Notes under the pieces: model-generated | What the model was told of the DNA's origin: nothing | Databases searched by the model: none | The model's input: the letters and a program-made list of their open reading frames with translations, nothing else | Shown: positions 36,382-46,166 of the stretch, in pieces | How positions within the stretch are numbered: position 1 is the first letter of the stretch | How the letters are laid out: every line of letters starts with the position of its first letter | Source of the DNA: CAWATG01 sp963785035 | GTDB taxonomy: Bacteria; Actinomycetota; Acidimicrobiia; IMCC26256; CAWATG01 | Reading direction: 5' to 3' | Length of the DNA: 64,000 nt | Assembly: GCA_963785035.1 (NCBI GenBank) | Contig: CAWATG010000011.1 | Span: 124,001 to 188,000 of the forward strand | Program-made: the position numbers and the translations under genes

Positions 36382-39300
36382 ATGTTTCTCAGATCACTGA
36401 CACTCAAAGGGTTCAAGTCGTTCGCCGACAAGACGACACTCGAGTTCCAGCCCGGCGTTACCGTCGTGGTCGGACCGAACGGTTCGGGAAAATCGAACCT
36501 CGTCGACGCCGTTGCGTGGGTTCTCGGCGCTCAAGGTCCGCGCACGATGCGTGGCGCCAAGATGGACGACGTCATCTTCGCCGGTACACCGCAGCGCCCG
36601 TCACTTGGGCGCGCCGAGGTGTCGCTGACGATCGACAACACCTCGAAGTTGTTGCCGATCGAGTTCACGGAAGTCACCGTGTCGCGCACGCTGTTCCGGT
36701 CGGGTGATTCGGAATACCAGGTCAATGGTGTGCCGTGTCGTCTGCTCGACATCCAGGAGTTGCTCTCCGACACGGGTATCGGACGCCAACAGCACGTCAT
36801 CGTCGGTCAGGGCCAGATCGATACGGTGTTGAATGCCCGTCCTGAGGATCGCCGGGCGATCATTGAAGAAGCCGCAGGTGTGCTCAAGTTTCGCAAACGT
36901 CGGGAACGTTCCGAACGGCGCTTGGAAGCCACCGAGGGGAATCTGCTGCGTCTCCAGGATCTGCTGCGAGAGGTCCGCCGACAGCTCACACCTCTACAGC
37001 GTCAGGCTGATGCCGCACGACGCTACGGCGGCGTTGTCGAAGAACTTCGTGCGATTCGCCTCCATCTGGCCGGTCATGAGATCGCCGGCCTGCAAACGCG
37101 AATCGAGCGGTTTCACGATGAGCGGGGCGTCCTCATTTCGCAGGACAGCACACTGCGAGCGCAATTGCGGGAGTTGGACGAGCGCGTCCTGGCTGCGGAA
37201 GCGACGATCACCTCGATCGGGGACCACGACCTGGCCGAGAAGATGGTTCGAGTCGAATCCATTCGTCAACACGCCCGTGGATTGCGTGCGCTGATTGCCG
37301 AAAAGCAGCGCAGCGTCACCAATGAGCTTGCGGCTGCCGCCGACAAAGGTGTCACCGAGACGCTTGTCGCCGACGCTGCCGCTGCGCGAGCGGCGCTTGC
37401 CGGCATCGACGAGGAAGTCGAGGTGCTCGCGCAACAGGCAGCCGATGTCGTCGCCGCCGAGCATGATGCACGTGCGATGCGCGAGCGATTTCTGGAGGCG
37501 TTCGCGGCGCCGAGCACGAGCCCCGGGGACGAGTTGGCTGCTGTGCGGCGGGAGTTGACAGCGCGCCGGGAAGCATCGGTTCGAGCAGAGAACGAGTTGG
37601 CGCGTGTCGCGCAGAGGATCGAGACCGCGCGTCGCAACATCGCAAGATTGGCTGTTGACCGCTCCGAGTTCGCAGCGAGCGTTGGGAATGACGAGACGTT
37701 GCTGCGCGGGCTCGTCGACCAGGCCAACAGCACGGTTGCTGCAGTGGCCGACGCCGAGCGTTCGATGACGGCTGCCGAGGTCCGTTGGCGGGAAGCGGAA
37801 TCCATGGCGTCGGGTTGCCGTGCCCGCGCCGAGGCGTTGAGACTTGCGCTCGATTCGTTCCGATCCAAAGTCGGGGCGGAGCGTCTGTCCGATGTGTCCG
37901 GTGTCCTCGGGCCACTTGTCGATCATCTTGAGATCGAGCCTGGCGCCGAGGCAGCGGTTGGTGTGGCACTCGGTGAGGCCATGCATTCGATCATTGTCGA
38001 AGGGCCGGTCGGTACACGCACGGCATTGGAACGCCTCAAGCATGGTGATACCGAGGCCGTCCTGTTCGTGACCGGAATTCGTCCGAAAGTCGCGAGGCAC
38101 CAGGTCTTCGCAAATGCCCGTCCCTTGAAGGATTGCGTCAAGGGTTCCACTCAGGATCTCGACGCTGCACTCGAGACGATGCTCAGCGGCTTCATGTTGG
38201 TCGACGGTGGCTGGAGCGATGCGATCGATTTCGCACTTGCCAACCTGGGTCTTGTTGCGGTCACGCGTGACGGGGATCGTTTTGGTGGCGGCGCCTGGCG
38301 TGCCGGCGGAGCCAGTGTCGGCGGCGTGACGCAGGCGGCATTGGACGAGGCTGTCAAGCAGACTGCGGTGGCGGAGACCACACGGTCTGGTGCAGAGGTC
38401 GAGGTGAAACGTCTGCGCGTTGCGCTCACCGAAGCGCAAGCGAGCGCGGCGGAAACGGAGCATCGTCGGCGCACCGTCGTGGATCGGCTCGCGAACACGG
38501 CACGCTCGATCGATCGGCTGGGCCGCGACCAGGTCGCTGCTGAGACGGAGTTGGAGAACCTGCTGAGTGAGGAGCTTGGCCTACGCAGCTCCTATGAGGG
38601 AGGCCACGCACAGGTACTGGAACTCGAGCGGGTGTTACCGGCCCTCGAGAATGCCGCCGTTCAGGCCTCTGCCCGGCGCGAAGCACGTGGCGAGGCACTG
38701 GCGGATCTGGAACGTCGCGAAGCGGCGGTAGCAGTGCTGCGGCGCGATCTCGAGGTCCGTGCAGCGGGGCTCGAAGAGCGCCGTACCCTCACACTTCGCC
38801 GTCTGGCCGACCTCGAGACGCGGCTCGCTCGCAATCCTGAAGCCCAGGCCGCGGCAGAACTGCGTCGGAGTGCATTGGCGGCGAAGTGTGATGCTCTTGC
38901 CGGCCTCGGTGATCGACTGGCAGGTCAGCTCGCGCGTGGATGAGGTTCATGAGCGGCTGCGCGAACGGCGCAGAGTCGAGTCGGAAGCTGCGCGCTCTTC
39001 GACGGTGTTGCTGGACCAACTCCGCTCGGAGCGCGGTCGGCTCGAGCAGGAGCTCACGGCGTTGCGGGAGCATCAGAGCCGAAATGAGATTGCCGACGCG
39101 GAGGCAAAGATGCGCCTCGAGGCGGCGATCGAAAAGCTTCGAGCGGACTTCGCTGTCGAGGCCACGGCTGCTCTCGACGCTCCGGCACCGGAGGTTCCCG
39201 ATGGCACGACGCTTGCCGGGCGTGCCCGCGAGCTCGACCGCGAGCTGCGCATCATGGGTCCCATCAATCCCTTGGCGCTGGAGGAGTACGAGGCGCTGCA

Positions 39301-39880
39301 GGAGCGCCATGAATTTCTCGGGGCGCAGCTCGAGGATGTCAAGAGCAGCAGGCGGGAGCTGGCCCGTGTGATCAAGGCGATCGACCAAGAGATCGTCATG
39401 GTGTTTCAGGCCGCTTTCGAGGACGTGCGACGGCATTTCACCGACCTGTTCGCGACGTTGTTTCCAGGCGGCTCGGGACGGGTCTTTCTGACAGATCCCG
39501 ATGACCCGCTCAATACCGGCGTGGAGATCGAGGCTCGCCCATCGGGTAAGAACGTTCGACGCCTCTCGCTGCTCTCCGGCGGTGAGCGTTCGCTGACCGC
39601 GATGGCGTACCTCTTCGCAGTCTTTCGTTCGCGGCCCTCGCCGTTCTACTTGCTCGACGAGGTGGAGGCCGCGCTCGACGATGTGAACCTGCATCGCTTT
39701 CTCGACCTGTTGCACGAGTTCCGCGACGAGGCACAACTCCTGGTCGTTTCACACCAGAAGCGGACGATGGAAGCTGCCGACTGTCTCTACGGCGTCACGA
39801 TGCCGCCTGGAGGCTCGAGTCGGGTCGTGAGCCAGAGCGTTCGCCGCGATCTTCGCGAGGACGCGCTGATCCTGCCGTGA
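36382..39880 (+). CDS. smc: Chromosome segregation protein SMC (one frame break)
   Basis: Around 1166 codons encode SMC, the ATPase ring that condenses and separates chromosomes. Walker A is GPNGSGKSNL (residues 31-40), coiled coils run to about 500, the hinge lies at about 505-640 (VSGVLGPLVDHLEIEPG), and the C-terminal head has LSGGERSLTAMAYLFAVF and FYLLDEVEAALDD. The frame breaks near 38935, in the second coiled coil; losing or gaining one base in GCGCG restores RVDEVHERLRERR. Its stop overlaps the GTG of the channel gene. Confidence 0.95.
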
Positions 39881-40869
39881 TCGCCGTGGATCCACAGATT
39901 GCTGCGTGCGGACCGAGCGAGACACAGTCGTGGTTGTGTTCGTTCGTCTATGACGTCACGGACAACACCCGGACCGCCGAGATCGCAGACAAATTCTCGA
40001 AGCCCGTGCGTGCGGTGGCGGTGGTGCTGGTTGCCTACCTCGTCGTCAGGTTGGTGCGCTTTGTCACCGACCGGTCAACCGCGCGGATACAAAAGGGCGG
40101 ATCCGACACGCGCTTTGCACAGCTCAAGCGCAAGACCGGGTTCTCGCTCCTTGATACGGGTTCCGTAGCGAGTTCTCGGCGTGTGCAGCGCGCCGAGACG
40201 ATCGGCGCCGTGGTGCGCAGCGTCACGTCGCTTCTCGTGTGGATGTCCGCGCTCTTGACGATCCTGGCAATGATGGGGATCAACCTGGCGCCGATCGTTG
40301 CCGGTGCCGGCGTGGTCGGTGTGGCACTTGGTTTTGGCGCGCAGACGCTGGTCCGTGACTTCATCGCCGGGTTGTTCATGATCTTCGAAGGTCAGTTCGG
40401 CGTCGGTGATTCCATCGATGCGGGATTCGCTACCGGGGTGGTCGAGGGTGTGAGCCTTCGCACGACCCGCTTGCGTGACCTCGACGGGGTGGTCTGGCAC
40501 ATTCCGAATGGCGAGATCCGCCGGGTGGGCAATCAGTCCCAGCAGTGGTCTCGCGCAGTTGTCGACGTAACCGTCGCCTACGAGGCTGATGTCGGCGAAG
40601 TGATCGACCTCATTGGACGGATTGCCGAAGCGCTCGGTCGCGACCCAACCTTTGGACCCCTCATCGTGGATGAGGCCGAGGTGCTCGGCGTCGAAACGCT
40701 TGGGGACGATCGGATCGTGTTGCGCACGGTGGTTCGTACCCAGCCGCAACAGAACCATGTCGTTGCGCGTGAACTTCGCCGCCGCTTGAAAGACGCGTTC
40801 GAAGCGGCTGATATACCTGTTCCTGGCGTGCGGCTACGGAGGCGGCCGACCAAACGACGACGTCCGTGA
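39877..40869 (+). CDS. MscS-type mechanosensitive channel
   Basis: The 330-residue protein has a short N-terminal segment, about three membrane helices and the pore helix MGINLAPIVAGAGVVGVALGFGAQ, followed by the MscS beta domain (GQFGVGDSIDA, LRDLDGVVWHIPNG). It opens under membrane tension to release solutes. It sits between smc and ftsY, starting in the smc stop codon, an unusual insertion into this conserved gene pair. Confidence 0.9.
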   Translation: MIAVDPQIAACGPSETQSWLCSFVYDVTDNTRTAEIADKFSKPVRAVAVVLVAYLVVRLVRFVTDRSTARIQKGGSDTRFAQLKRKTGFSLLDTGSVASSRRVQRAETIGAVVRSVTSLLVWMSALLTILAMMGINLAPIVAGAGVVGVALGFGAQTLVRDFIAGLFMIFEGQFGVGDSIDAGFATGVVEGVSLRTTRLRDLDGVVWHIPNGEIRRVGNQSQQWSRAVVDVTVAYEADVGEVIDLIGRIAEALGRDPTFGPLIVDEAEVLGVETLGDDRIVLRTVVRTQPQQNHVVARELRRRLKDAFEAADIPVPGVRLRRRPTKRRRP

Positions 40870-40906
40870 ATGCACCGCCTGCTCGACCTGGCGGAGGAGC
40901 CGACGA

Positions 40907-42103
40907 ATGAGTCCACTGATCATTGTCTTCGCAATCATCCTGCTGGGCATCGCGCTCGTCGGTGTCGGCGTCGGGCTCTCTCGACGCTCCGAGCGCGAGA
41001 CACGTCGGATTGCCCAAAGCCTGGGAATCCCGACGCGTGACGATCTGCCTGCGCTCCCGACCACACTGGATGTTCCACCGATTTCGGGGCAGACCGCCGA
41101 GCCAGCTGAGCCCGCTGAGCCTGCCGACGTGGGCGGCGACGCCGAACAGCCCGACGCACGGGCGGCCGAGGTTGTCGAAGACGTCGCAACCGTCGATGCT
41201 CTGGCGCCGCAGACGACCAAGACTCGTCTGCGCAATCGCCTCGGAAAAACGCGGGCGATCCTGGGGGCGTGGCGGAAGTCGGCGCTCCTCGACGATGACA
41301 CGTGGGATGAGCTCGAGGAGTCGTTGCTGCTCGCCGATGTCGGGTTGACCGTGGCGCAGTCGGTGTTGGAGTCCGTGCGTTCCGCTGCGAGCGCGGCACG
41401 GGTGGACCATCCTGCTGTGGTGTTGGACCTCCTCAAAGCGGAGCTGGTCAAGCGCCTGGCGGCGGAGGATCGAAGCCTTCGTCTCGCCGAGGGCGAGCCC
41501 AACGTCTGGCTTTTCGTCGGGGTCAACGGTGTCGGCAAGACGACGACGATCGCGAAACTTGCCCAACGTGAAGTCGCGGCCGGCCGTTCCGTGGTACTCG
41601 CAGCAGCTGACACCTTTCGCGCTGCGGCAGCTGAGCAACTCGTGCACTGGGCCGGAAAAGTCGGAGCCGATGTCGTTCGCGGCGCCGAGGGCGCGGACCC
41701 TGGATCCGTCGTCTTCGATGCCATGTCGGCCGCCGCCAACCGTGAGGCGGACCTGGTCATGGTCGACACTGCGGGGCGGTTGCACAGCAACGTCAACCTC
41801 ATGGCAGAACTCGAGAAGATTCGCCGGATCATCGACCGAACGCCAGGCGCCTGCAAGGAAGTGCTGCTCGTCTTGGATGCCTCGACCGGTCAGAACGGAC
41901 TTGCGCAGGCGAAACAGTTCCTGGAATCTGTGGACGTCACCGGCGTCGTGCTCACCAAACTCGACGGTACGGCCAAGGGAGGAATCGTGATGGCGATCCA
42001 GTCCGAACTTGGTATTCCGGTCAAGGTGGTCGGAGTCGGCGAGACCGCGGACGATCTCATTCCCTTCGATCCGCAAGAGTTCATCGATGCATTGTTCGAA
42101 TAG
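40907..42103 (+). CDS. ftsY: Signal recognition particle receptor FtsY
   Basis: The 398-residue GTPase has an N-terminal membrane helix (IIVFAIILLGIALVGVGVGL), an acidic linker with Ala-Glu-Pro repeats, the N domain, and the G domain with GVNGVGKTTTIAKLA (about 205-219), DTFRAAAAEQL, MVDTAGRLHSN and LTKLDGTAKGG. It receives SRP-bound ribosomes at the membrane. ffh follows after 38 bp. Confidence 0.96.
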   Translation: MSPLIIVFAIILLGIALVGVGVGLSRRSERETRRIAQSLGIPTRDDLPALPTTLDVPPISGQTAEPAEPAEPADVGGDAEQPDARAAEVVEDVATVDALAPQTTKTRLRNRLGKTRAILGAWRKSALLDDDTWDELEESLLLADVGLTVAQSVLESVRSAASAARVDHPAVVLDLLKAELVKRLAAEDRSLRLAEGEPNVWLFVGVNGVGKTTTIAKLAQREVAAGRSVVLAAADTFRAAAAEQLVHWAGKVGADVVRGAEGADPGSVVFDAMSAAANREADLVMVDTAGRLHSNVNLMAELEKIRRIIDRTPGACKEVLLVLDASTGQNGLAQAKQFLESVDVTGVVLTKLDGTAKGGIVMAIQSELGIPVKVVGVGETADDLIPFDPQEFIDALFE

Positions 42104-42141
42104 CGTCGGCTGACAAGCCTGACACGGGAGCGCAGAGGCAG

Positions 42142-43485
42142 TTGTTCAACGCGTTAGGTGATCGATTTGAGGGGATTTTCACGCGCTTGCGTTCGCGTGG
42201 CCGCCTCAACGAAAACGATGTCGCCGAAGTAGCCCGCGAGATTCGTCTCGCTTTGCTCGAAGCCGACGTGAACGTTCGCGTCGTCAAGAGCTTCATCGCG
42301 CGTGTCAAAGAACGTGCCACCGGTATCGACGTCGCGAGGAGCCTGACGCCGGGTCAACAGGTCATCAAGATCGTGCACGAAGAGCTCATCACGACGCTTG
42401 GTGGGGTCACCGGCAAGCTCACGATGAGTCCAAAGCCGCCGACAGTCGTGATGCTCGCAGGGTTGCAGGGTTCGGGCAAGACGACCGCGGCAGGCAAGCT
42501 CGCCCGGCATCTCAAGACCCAGGGGCTGCAGGTCTTACTCGTCGCGGCTGACCTGCAACGACCTGCCGCGGTGGAGCAGTTGCGTGTGCTCGGCGGGCGC
42601 ATCGACGTGCCTGTTTTCTCCGAACCAACCGATCCGGTCGCGGTGGCGCGAGCGGGCCTCGCCGAGGCAACGCGACTTGGGAAGAATGTTGTCATTGTCG
42701 ACACTGCGGGACGTCTGCAGATCGACAGCGAACTCATGAGCGAACTCGCCGCGATGCGTGCCGTGCTCCAACCACAGAACACCCTGCTCGTTGTGGACGC
42801 GATGACCGGCCAGGAGGCTGTCAATGTCGCCCAGGCGTTCGATGAGGCGGTCGGCCTCGATGGTGTGATCTTGACGAAGATCGACGGCGATGCTCGCGGT
42901 GGTGCTGCACTGTCGGTCAAGGAGGTTGTCGGCAAGCCGATCCTGTTCGTCGGTACCGGTGAGAAGGCCGAGGATTTCGAGCCGTTCCACCCGGATCGCA
43001 TGGCGAGCCGAATTCTGGGGATGGGTGACGTCCTCACGCTCATCGAGAAGGCCGAGGCAACGTTCGACGCCGAGGAGGCCGTCAAGGCGGAGGCGAAGCT
43101 TCGCAAGGGCCAGTTCACGCTCGAGGACTTTCTCGATCAGATGCGCCAGATCAAGAAGATGGGCCCACTGCAGAACGTTCTCGGAATGCTCCCCGGGATG
43201 CCCAAGGAAATCAAGAACGCCCAGGTCGATGACAACCAGCTCGGTCGGGTTGAAGCGATCATCTGTGCCATGACGCCGCAGGAACGCCGCGACCCCAGCA
43301 TTATCAAGGGATCGCGGCGATTGAGGATTGCCAACGGCAGCGGGACTTCGACCTCGGAGGTCAATGCGCTGCTGAAGCAGTTCAAGACCGTGCAGCAGAT
43401 GATGCGGTCGATGACCTCCGGGAAACGCCCAAAGATGCCCTTCGGTGGGATTCCCGGGATGCCTGGCGGCGTTCCCGGCATGTAG
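42142..43485 (+). CDS. ffh: Signal recognition particle protein Ffh
   Basis: The 447-residue protein has the SRP54 N domain, the G domain (GLQGSGKTTAAGKLA, VDTAGRLQIDSE, TKIDGDARGG) and the methionine-rich M domain (FLDQMRQIKKMGPLQNVLGM, then GSRRLRIANGSGTS for RNA binding). The tail MPFGGIPGMPGGVPGM is Gly-Met-Pro-rich. The best start is TTG 42142. The RNA partner gene (ffs) was not found in the window. Confidence 0.96.
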   Translation: MFNALGDRFEGIFTRLRSRGRLNENDVAEVAREIRLALLEADVNVRVVKSFIARVKERATGIDVARSLTPGQQVIKIVHEELITTLGGVTGKLTMSPKPPTVVMLAGLQGSGKTTAAGKLARHLKTQGLQVLLVAADLQRPAAVEQLRVLGGRIDVPVFSEPTDPVAVARAGLAEATRLGKNVVIVDTAGRLQIDSELMSELAAMRAVLQPQNTLLVVDAMTGQEAVNVAQAFDEAVGLDGVILTKIDGDARGGAALSVKEVVGKPILFVGTGEKAEDFEPFHPDRMASRILGMGDVLTLIEKAEATFDAEEAVKAEAKLRKGQFTLEDFLDQMRQIKKMGPLQNVLGMLPGMPKEIKNAQVDDNQLGRVEAIICAMTPQERRDPSIIKGSRRLRIANGSGTSTSEVNALLKQFKTVQQMMRSMTSGKRPKMPFGGIPGMPGGVPGM

Positions 43486-43523
43486 CCTGTGCTCCTTCAA
43501 CAACCCGAGAGGACACCAGCACC

Positions 43524-43943
43524 GTGAGTGTGAAGATCCGGCTCATGCGCGTGGGCAAGAAAAGGCAGCCCACCTACCGACTCGTAGTGGCCGACGGCCG
43601 CTCGCCACGCGACGGGCGAAACATCGAGATCATTGGGCAATACCGACCCCGCGAGGAGCCTTCGTTCGTCCAGCTGGATGGTGAGAAGGCACTGGGTTGG
43701 CTTCGTAAGGGCGCACAGCCGACGGAGTCGGCGCAGAAGGTGCTTGCCATCGCAGGGGTCTGGGATACCTTCGTGGCCGAGCGGCCGTCAGCCGCATTGA
43801 AGCCCCGCGGTGAAGGACGGGGCGTCGGCGAGGGCGCCGAGTGCCGAGGCGACCAAGAGCCTGAGGTGAATGCTTCGCCAGCATCTGATGTTTCGGCGGA
43901 GTCGGATACCTCGGCCGAGCCCGACACCGAGGCGCCGGCGTGA
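43524..43943 (+). CDS. rpsP: Ribosomal protein S16 with acidic tail
   Basis: Residues 1-80 are a normal S16 (VKIRLMRVGKKRQPTYRLVV, GRNIEIIGQYRPR). About 55 further residues form a Gly-, Glu- and Ser-rich tail ending in Ser-Ala-Glu-Pro-Asp repeats, as in many actinobacterial S16 proteins. GTG start; the stop overlaps khpA by four bases. Confidence 0.96.
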   Translation: MSVKIRLMRVGKKRQPTYRLVVADGRSPRDGRNIEIIGQYRPREEPSFVQLDGEKALGWLRKGAQPTESAQKVLAIAGVWDTFVAERPSAALKPRGEGRGVGEGAECRGDQEPEVNASPASDVSAESDTSAEPDTEAPA

Positions 43944-44296
43944 CCGACGAGTTCGACGAGTTCGACGATATCGACGACGGAATTGGGAACCGCCGCGATG
44001 TCGTGGACGACTCCGACGAGTCCGACGATTTCGGAGCCGAGGGCAATCGAATCGTTGGCGGCCGCGCGCGTGCGGTTGCCGAGCACGTCGCTCGTTTCAT
44101 TGCCGATGAGCCCGACGCTGTCGAGGTCGTCACCGAGGAACGCGGTGGCGAGGTGAGGTTGCTGATTCACGCAGCGCCCTCCGATATGGGAAGACTCATC
44201 GGCAAGCGTGGACGGGTGATCCAGGCGGTTCGCCAGCTGGTCCGTGCTGCCGGAGCCGCCGAGGGTGTGAAGGCAAACGTCGACATCGTCGAGTAG
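43940..44296 (+). CDS. khpA: KH-domain RNA-binding protein KhpA
   Basis: The C-terminal 75 residues form a single KH domain with the SDMGRLIGKRGRVIQAVRQL loop (GxxG is GKRG). An acidic N-terminal extension of about 40 residues (Asp- and Glu-rich) precedes it. KhpA binds RNA, often with KhpB/Jag, and affects growth and cell length. The rpsP-khpA-rimM-trmD order is conserved. Confidence 0.92.
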   Translation: MTDEFDEFDDIDDGIGNRRDVVDDSDESDDFGAEGNRIVGGRARAVAEHVARFIADEPDAVEVVTEERGGEVRLLIHAAPSDMGRLIGKRGRVIQAVRQLVRAAGAAEGVKANVDIVE

Positions 44297-44321
44297 CTCC
44301 CATCCGAGCGACCGGATAGCT

Positions 44322-44889
44322 GTGTCAGGACACCCGTTCGAATCCGCTGCGACACCCTCGGACTCGACTGACTGCGTCGCCTGAGCAGCGCCGACTTGAG
44401 GTTGGCCGAATCGGCAAGGCACATGGCCTTCGCGGCGAGATCGTGCTCAGCGCCACGACCAATCGCGTCGAGCGCTTTGCGCCTGGATCGGTGCTCTATG
44501 CCGACGGACGCACACTGGTCATTGCCACGGCTCGCCGAAAATCCGACCGTTGGATCGTGCGGTTCGAGGGTGTCGACGATCGTGATGCAACAGTGGCCCT
44601 ACGTGGGTTGATCGTTTCCGGCGACCCACTCGAATCGCTCGGCGCTGACGAGTTCTGGGTGCATGAACTCGTCGGCTGTGTGGTCTGTGAAGAGTCCGGC
44701 GCGTGTCTTGGACCGGTCGTTGCCGTGCACGCGAACCCAGCGCACGATCTGCTCGAGGTGGACGGAGGTGTTCTCGTGCCGATCGTCTTCGTGGTCGAGC
44801 ACTCGAGCGAGCGCATTGTGGTTCGCCTACCGGTTGGACTCCTCGAAGCAACCGCCCGTCCTGGGCAGGAACCGCAAAGTTCCGGCTGA
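44322..44889 (+). CDS. rimM: 16S rRNA maturation protein RimM (one frame break)
   Basis: The two beta-barrel domains are LEVGRIGKAHGLRGEIVLS with GSVLYADGRT and the PRC part GADEFWVHELVGC, AHDLLEVDGGVLVPIVFVV. RimM binds S19 and helps assemble the 30S head. In the RimM frame no ATG, GTG or TTG precedes the first motif. A GTG at 44322 opens a plausible N-terminus (SGHPFESAATPSD) in another frame, which would join near 44385 after a one-base change. Confidence 0.85.
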
Positions 44890-44899
44890 GTCACGGCTT

Positions 44900-45619
44900 A
44901 TGCGTATCGATGTCTTCACGATCTTCCCTGCGCTGGTGGACGGAGCGCTCGGCGAGGCGCTCATCGGCAAGGCGAGGGCGGGGGGAACCGTCAACCTCGG
45001 GTTGCATGACCCCCGTGACTGGACGAGCGACCGGCACCGCAGTGTCGACGACGCGCCGTTCGGCGGGGGGCCCGGCATGATCATGACCCCGGAGCCATTC
45101 TTTGCCGCGGTCGAAGCCGTTGACCCTGTCCGGCCATTGTTCATGCTTTCGGCTTCGGGCCGCAGATTTGACCAGGCGCTCGCTCAGGAGTTGGCCGACG
45201 GCCCAGGCTTTTCACTGATCTGTGGTCGCTACGAGGGCGTCGACCAACGGGTCGCCGACAACCTTTGCGACGACGAGCTGTCGATCGGCGACTTTGTCCT
45301 TGCCGGGGGAGAAGCGGCCGCGGTCGTCATCATCGAGGCGGTGACGCGGCTGGTCCCCGGCGTCATGGGCAACCCCGCGTCTGCCGAAGTGGAGTCATTC
45401 GCAACGGGCCGGCTCCTGGAGTACCCCCAGTACACGCGCCCCTCGGAGTTTCGTAATCTGCGCGTGCCCGAGGTTCTTCGCTCCGGCGATCATGCCAAGG
45501 TGAGCCGTTGGCGCCACGCGGTGTCATTGCGTCGGACCCTGCAACGTCGGCCGGAACTTCTTGCGGGCCGGGAGCTGAGCGCCGAGGAGCAGCACATTTT
45601 GGCTGAGTTCCCGGAGTGA
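44900..45619 (+). CDS. trmD: tRNA (guanine-37-N1) methyltransferase TrmD
   Basis: The 239-residue knotted SAM enzyme methylates G37 of tRNAs. MRIDVFTIFPALVDGAL, DAPFGGGPGMIMTPEP, LICGRYEGVDQRV and the SIGDFVLAGGE knot are typical. It starts 10 nt after rimM. The C-terminal RRTLQRRPELLAG block is complete. Confidence 0.96.
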   Translation: MRIDVFTIFPALVDGALGEALIGKARAGGTVNLGLHDPRDWTSDRHRSVDDAPFGGGPGMIMTPEPFFAAVEAVDPVRPLFMLSASGRRFDQALAQELADGPGFSLICGRYEGVDQRVADNLCDDELSIGDFVLAGGEAAAVVIIEAVTRLVPGVMGNPASAEVESFATGRLLEYPQYTRPSEFRNLRVPEVLRSGDHAKVSRWRHAVSLRRTLQRRPELLAGRELSAEEQHILAEFPE

Positions 45620-45654
45620 TCCTGCGCCTGGCAGTCGACTTGTGGATGCCGGGC

Positions 45655-45679
45655 GGGTGCGAGATGGAGACTCGCGCCC
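45655..45679 (+). promoter_or_regulatory. Hairpin in front of rplS
   Basis: GGGTGCGAG and CTCGCGCCC pair (one G-U) around ATGGAGA in the 107-bp gap between trmD and rplS. It may be a terminator or an L19 leader element. TACGAT at 45689-45694 could be a -10 box for rplS. Confidence 0.4.
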
Positions 45680-45726
45680 CCGAGTCGCTACGATGACCGG
45701 TCCGACTCGTGGCAGGAGCTGACCCT

Positions 45727-46071
45727 ATGCAACTCACCGATCTGGTTGATCGCGCGGCCCTTCGGGACGACATTCCCGATTTCGCGCCGGGTGACACGCT
45801 CAAGGTGCATGTCCGGGTGGTCGAGGGAAACCGCGACCGCGTCCAGGTCTTCCAGGGGGCCGTGATCCGGCGTCAAGGGACGGGTGCTCGCGAGACCTTC
45901 ACCGTGCGCAAGATCAGCTTCGGTGTAGGCGTGGAACGGACCTTCCCCGTACATTCGCCGAACTTGGCGAAGATCGAGTTGGTCTCTCGAGGCCTCGTCC
46001 GCCGGGCAAAGCTGTACTACCTGCGTGATCGGGTCGGCAAGGCAGCGAAGATCAAAGAAAAGCGGGTCTGA
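45727..46071 (+). CDS. rplS: Ribosomal protein L19
   Basis: The 114-residue protein has FAPGDTLKVHVRVVEGNRDR, VFQGAVIRRQG, FPVHSPNLAKIELVSRG and the basic tail LYYLRDRVGKAAKIKEK. ATG 45727 has AGGAG upstream. lepB and rnhB, which normally follow in actinobacteria, are absent. Confidence 0.97.
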   Translation: MQLTDLVDRAALRDDIPDFAPGDTLKVHVRVVEGNRDRVQVFQGAVIRRQGTGARETFTVRKISFGVGVERTFPVHSPNLAKIELVSRGLVRRAKLYYLRDRVGKAAKIKEKRV

Positions 46072-46087
46072 ACCGTTCCTTCAGACC
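46065..46087 (+). terminator. Hairpin over the rplS stop codon
   Basis: GGTCTGAA and TTCAGACC form a perfect 8-bp stem with a 7-nt loop; the TGA lies in the stem. There is no U tract. It probably ends the trmD-rplS transcript. Confidence 0.5.
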
Positions 46088-46145
46088 AGTCGGATTCAGT
46101 GCCTATCGTCGCGAACCTGCCTGGCAGGCATCTAAACTCGCAGCC

Positions 46146-46166
46146 ATGACAGGTGGATCACGGTGA
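46146..46166 (+). CDS. Six-codon leader ORF of the DUF2469 gene
   Basis: ATG 46146 lies 7 nt behind TAAACT and opens MTGGSR; its TGA overlaps the GTG start of the next gene as GTGA. GGTGGA inside it serves as ribosome site. The layout matches the amt leader ORF. Translation is inference. Confidence 0.35.
   Translation: MTGGSR

Noticed and set aside
44338..44350. GTTCGAATCC, resembling a tRNA T-loop
   Set aside because: The flanking bases do not pair as a T stem and no acceptor stem is found; it lies at the 5' end of rimM.
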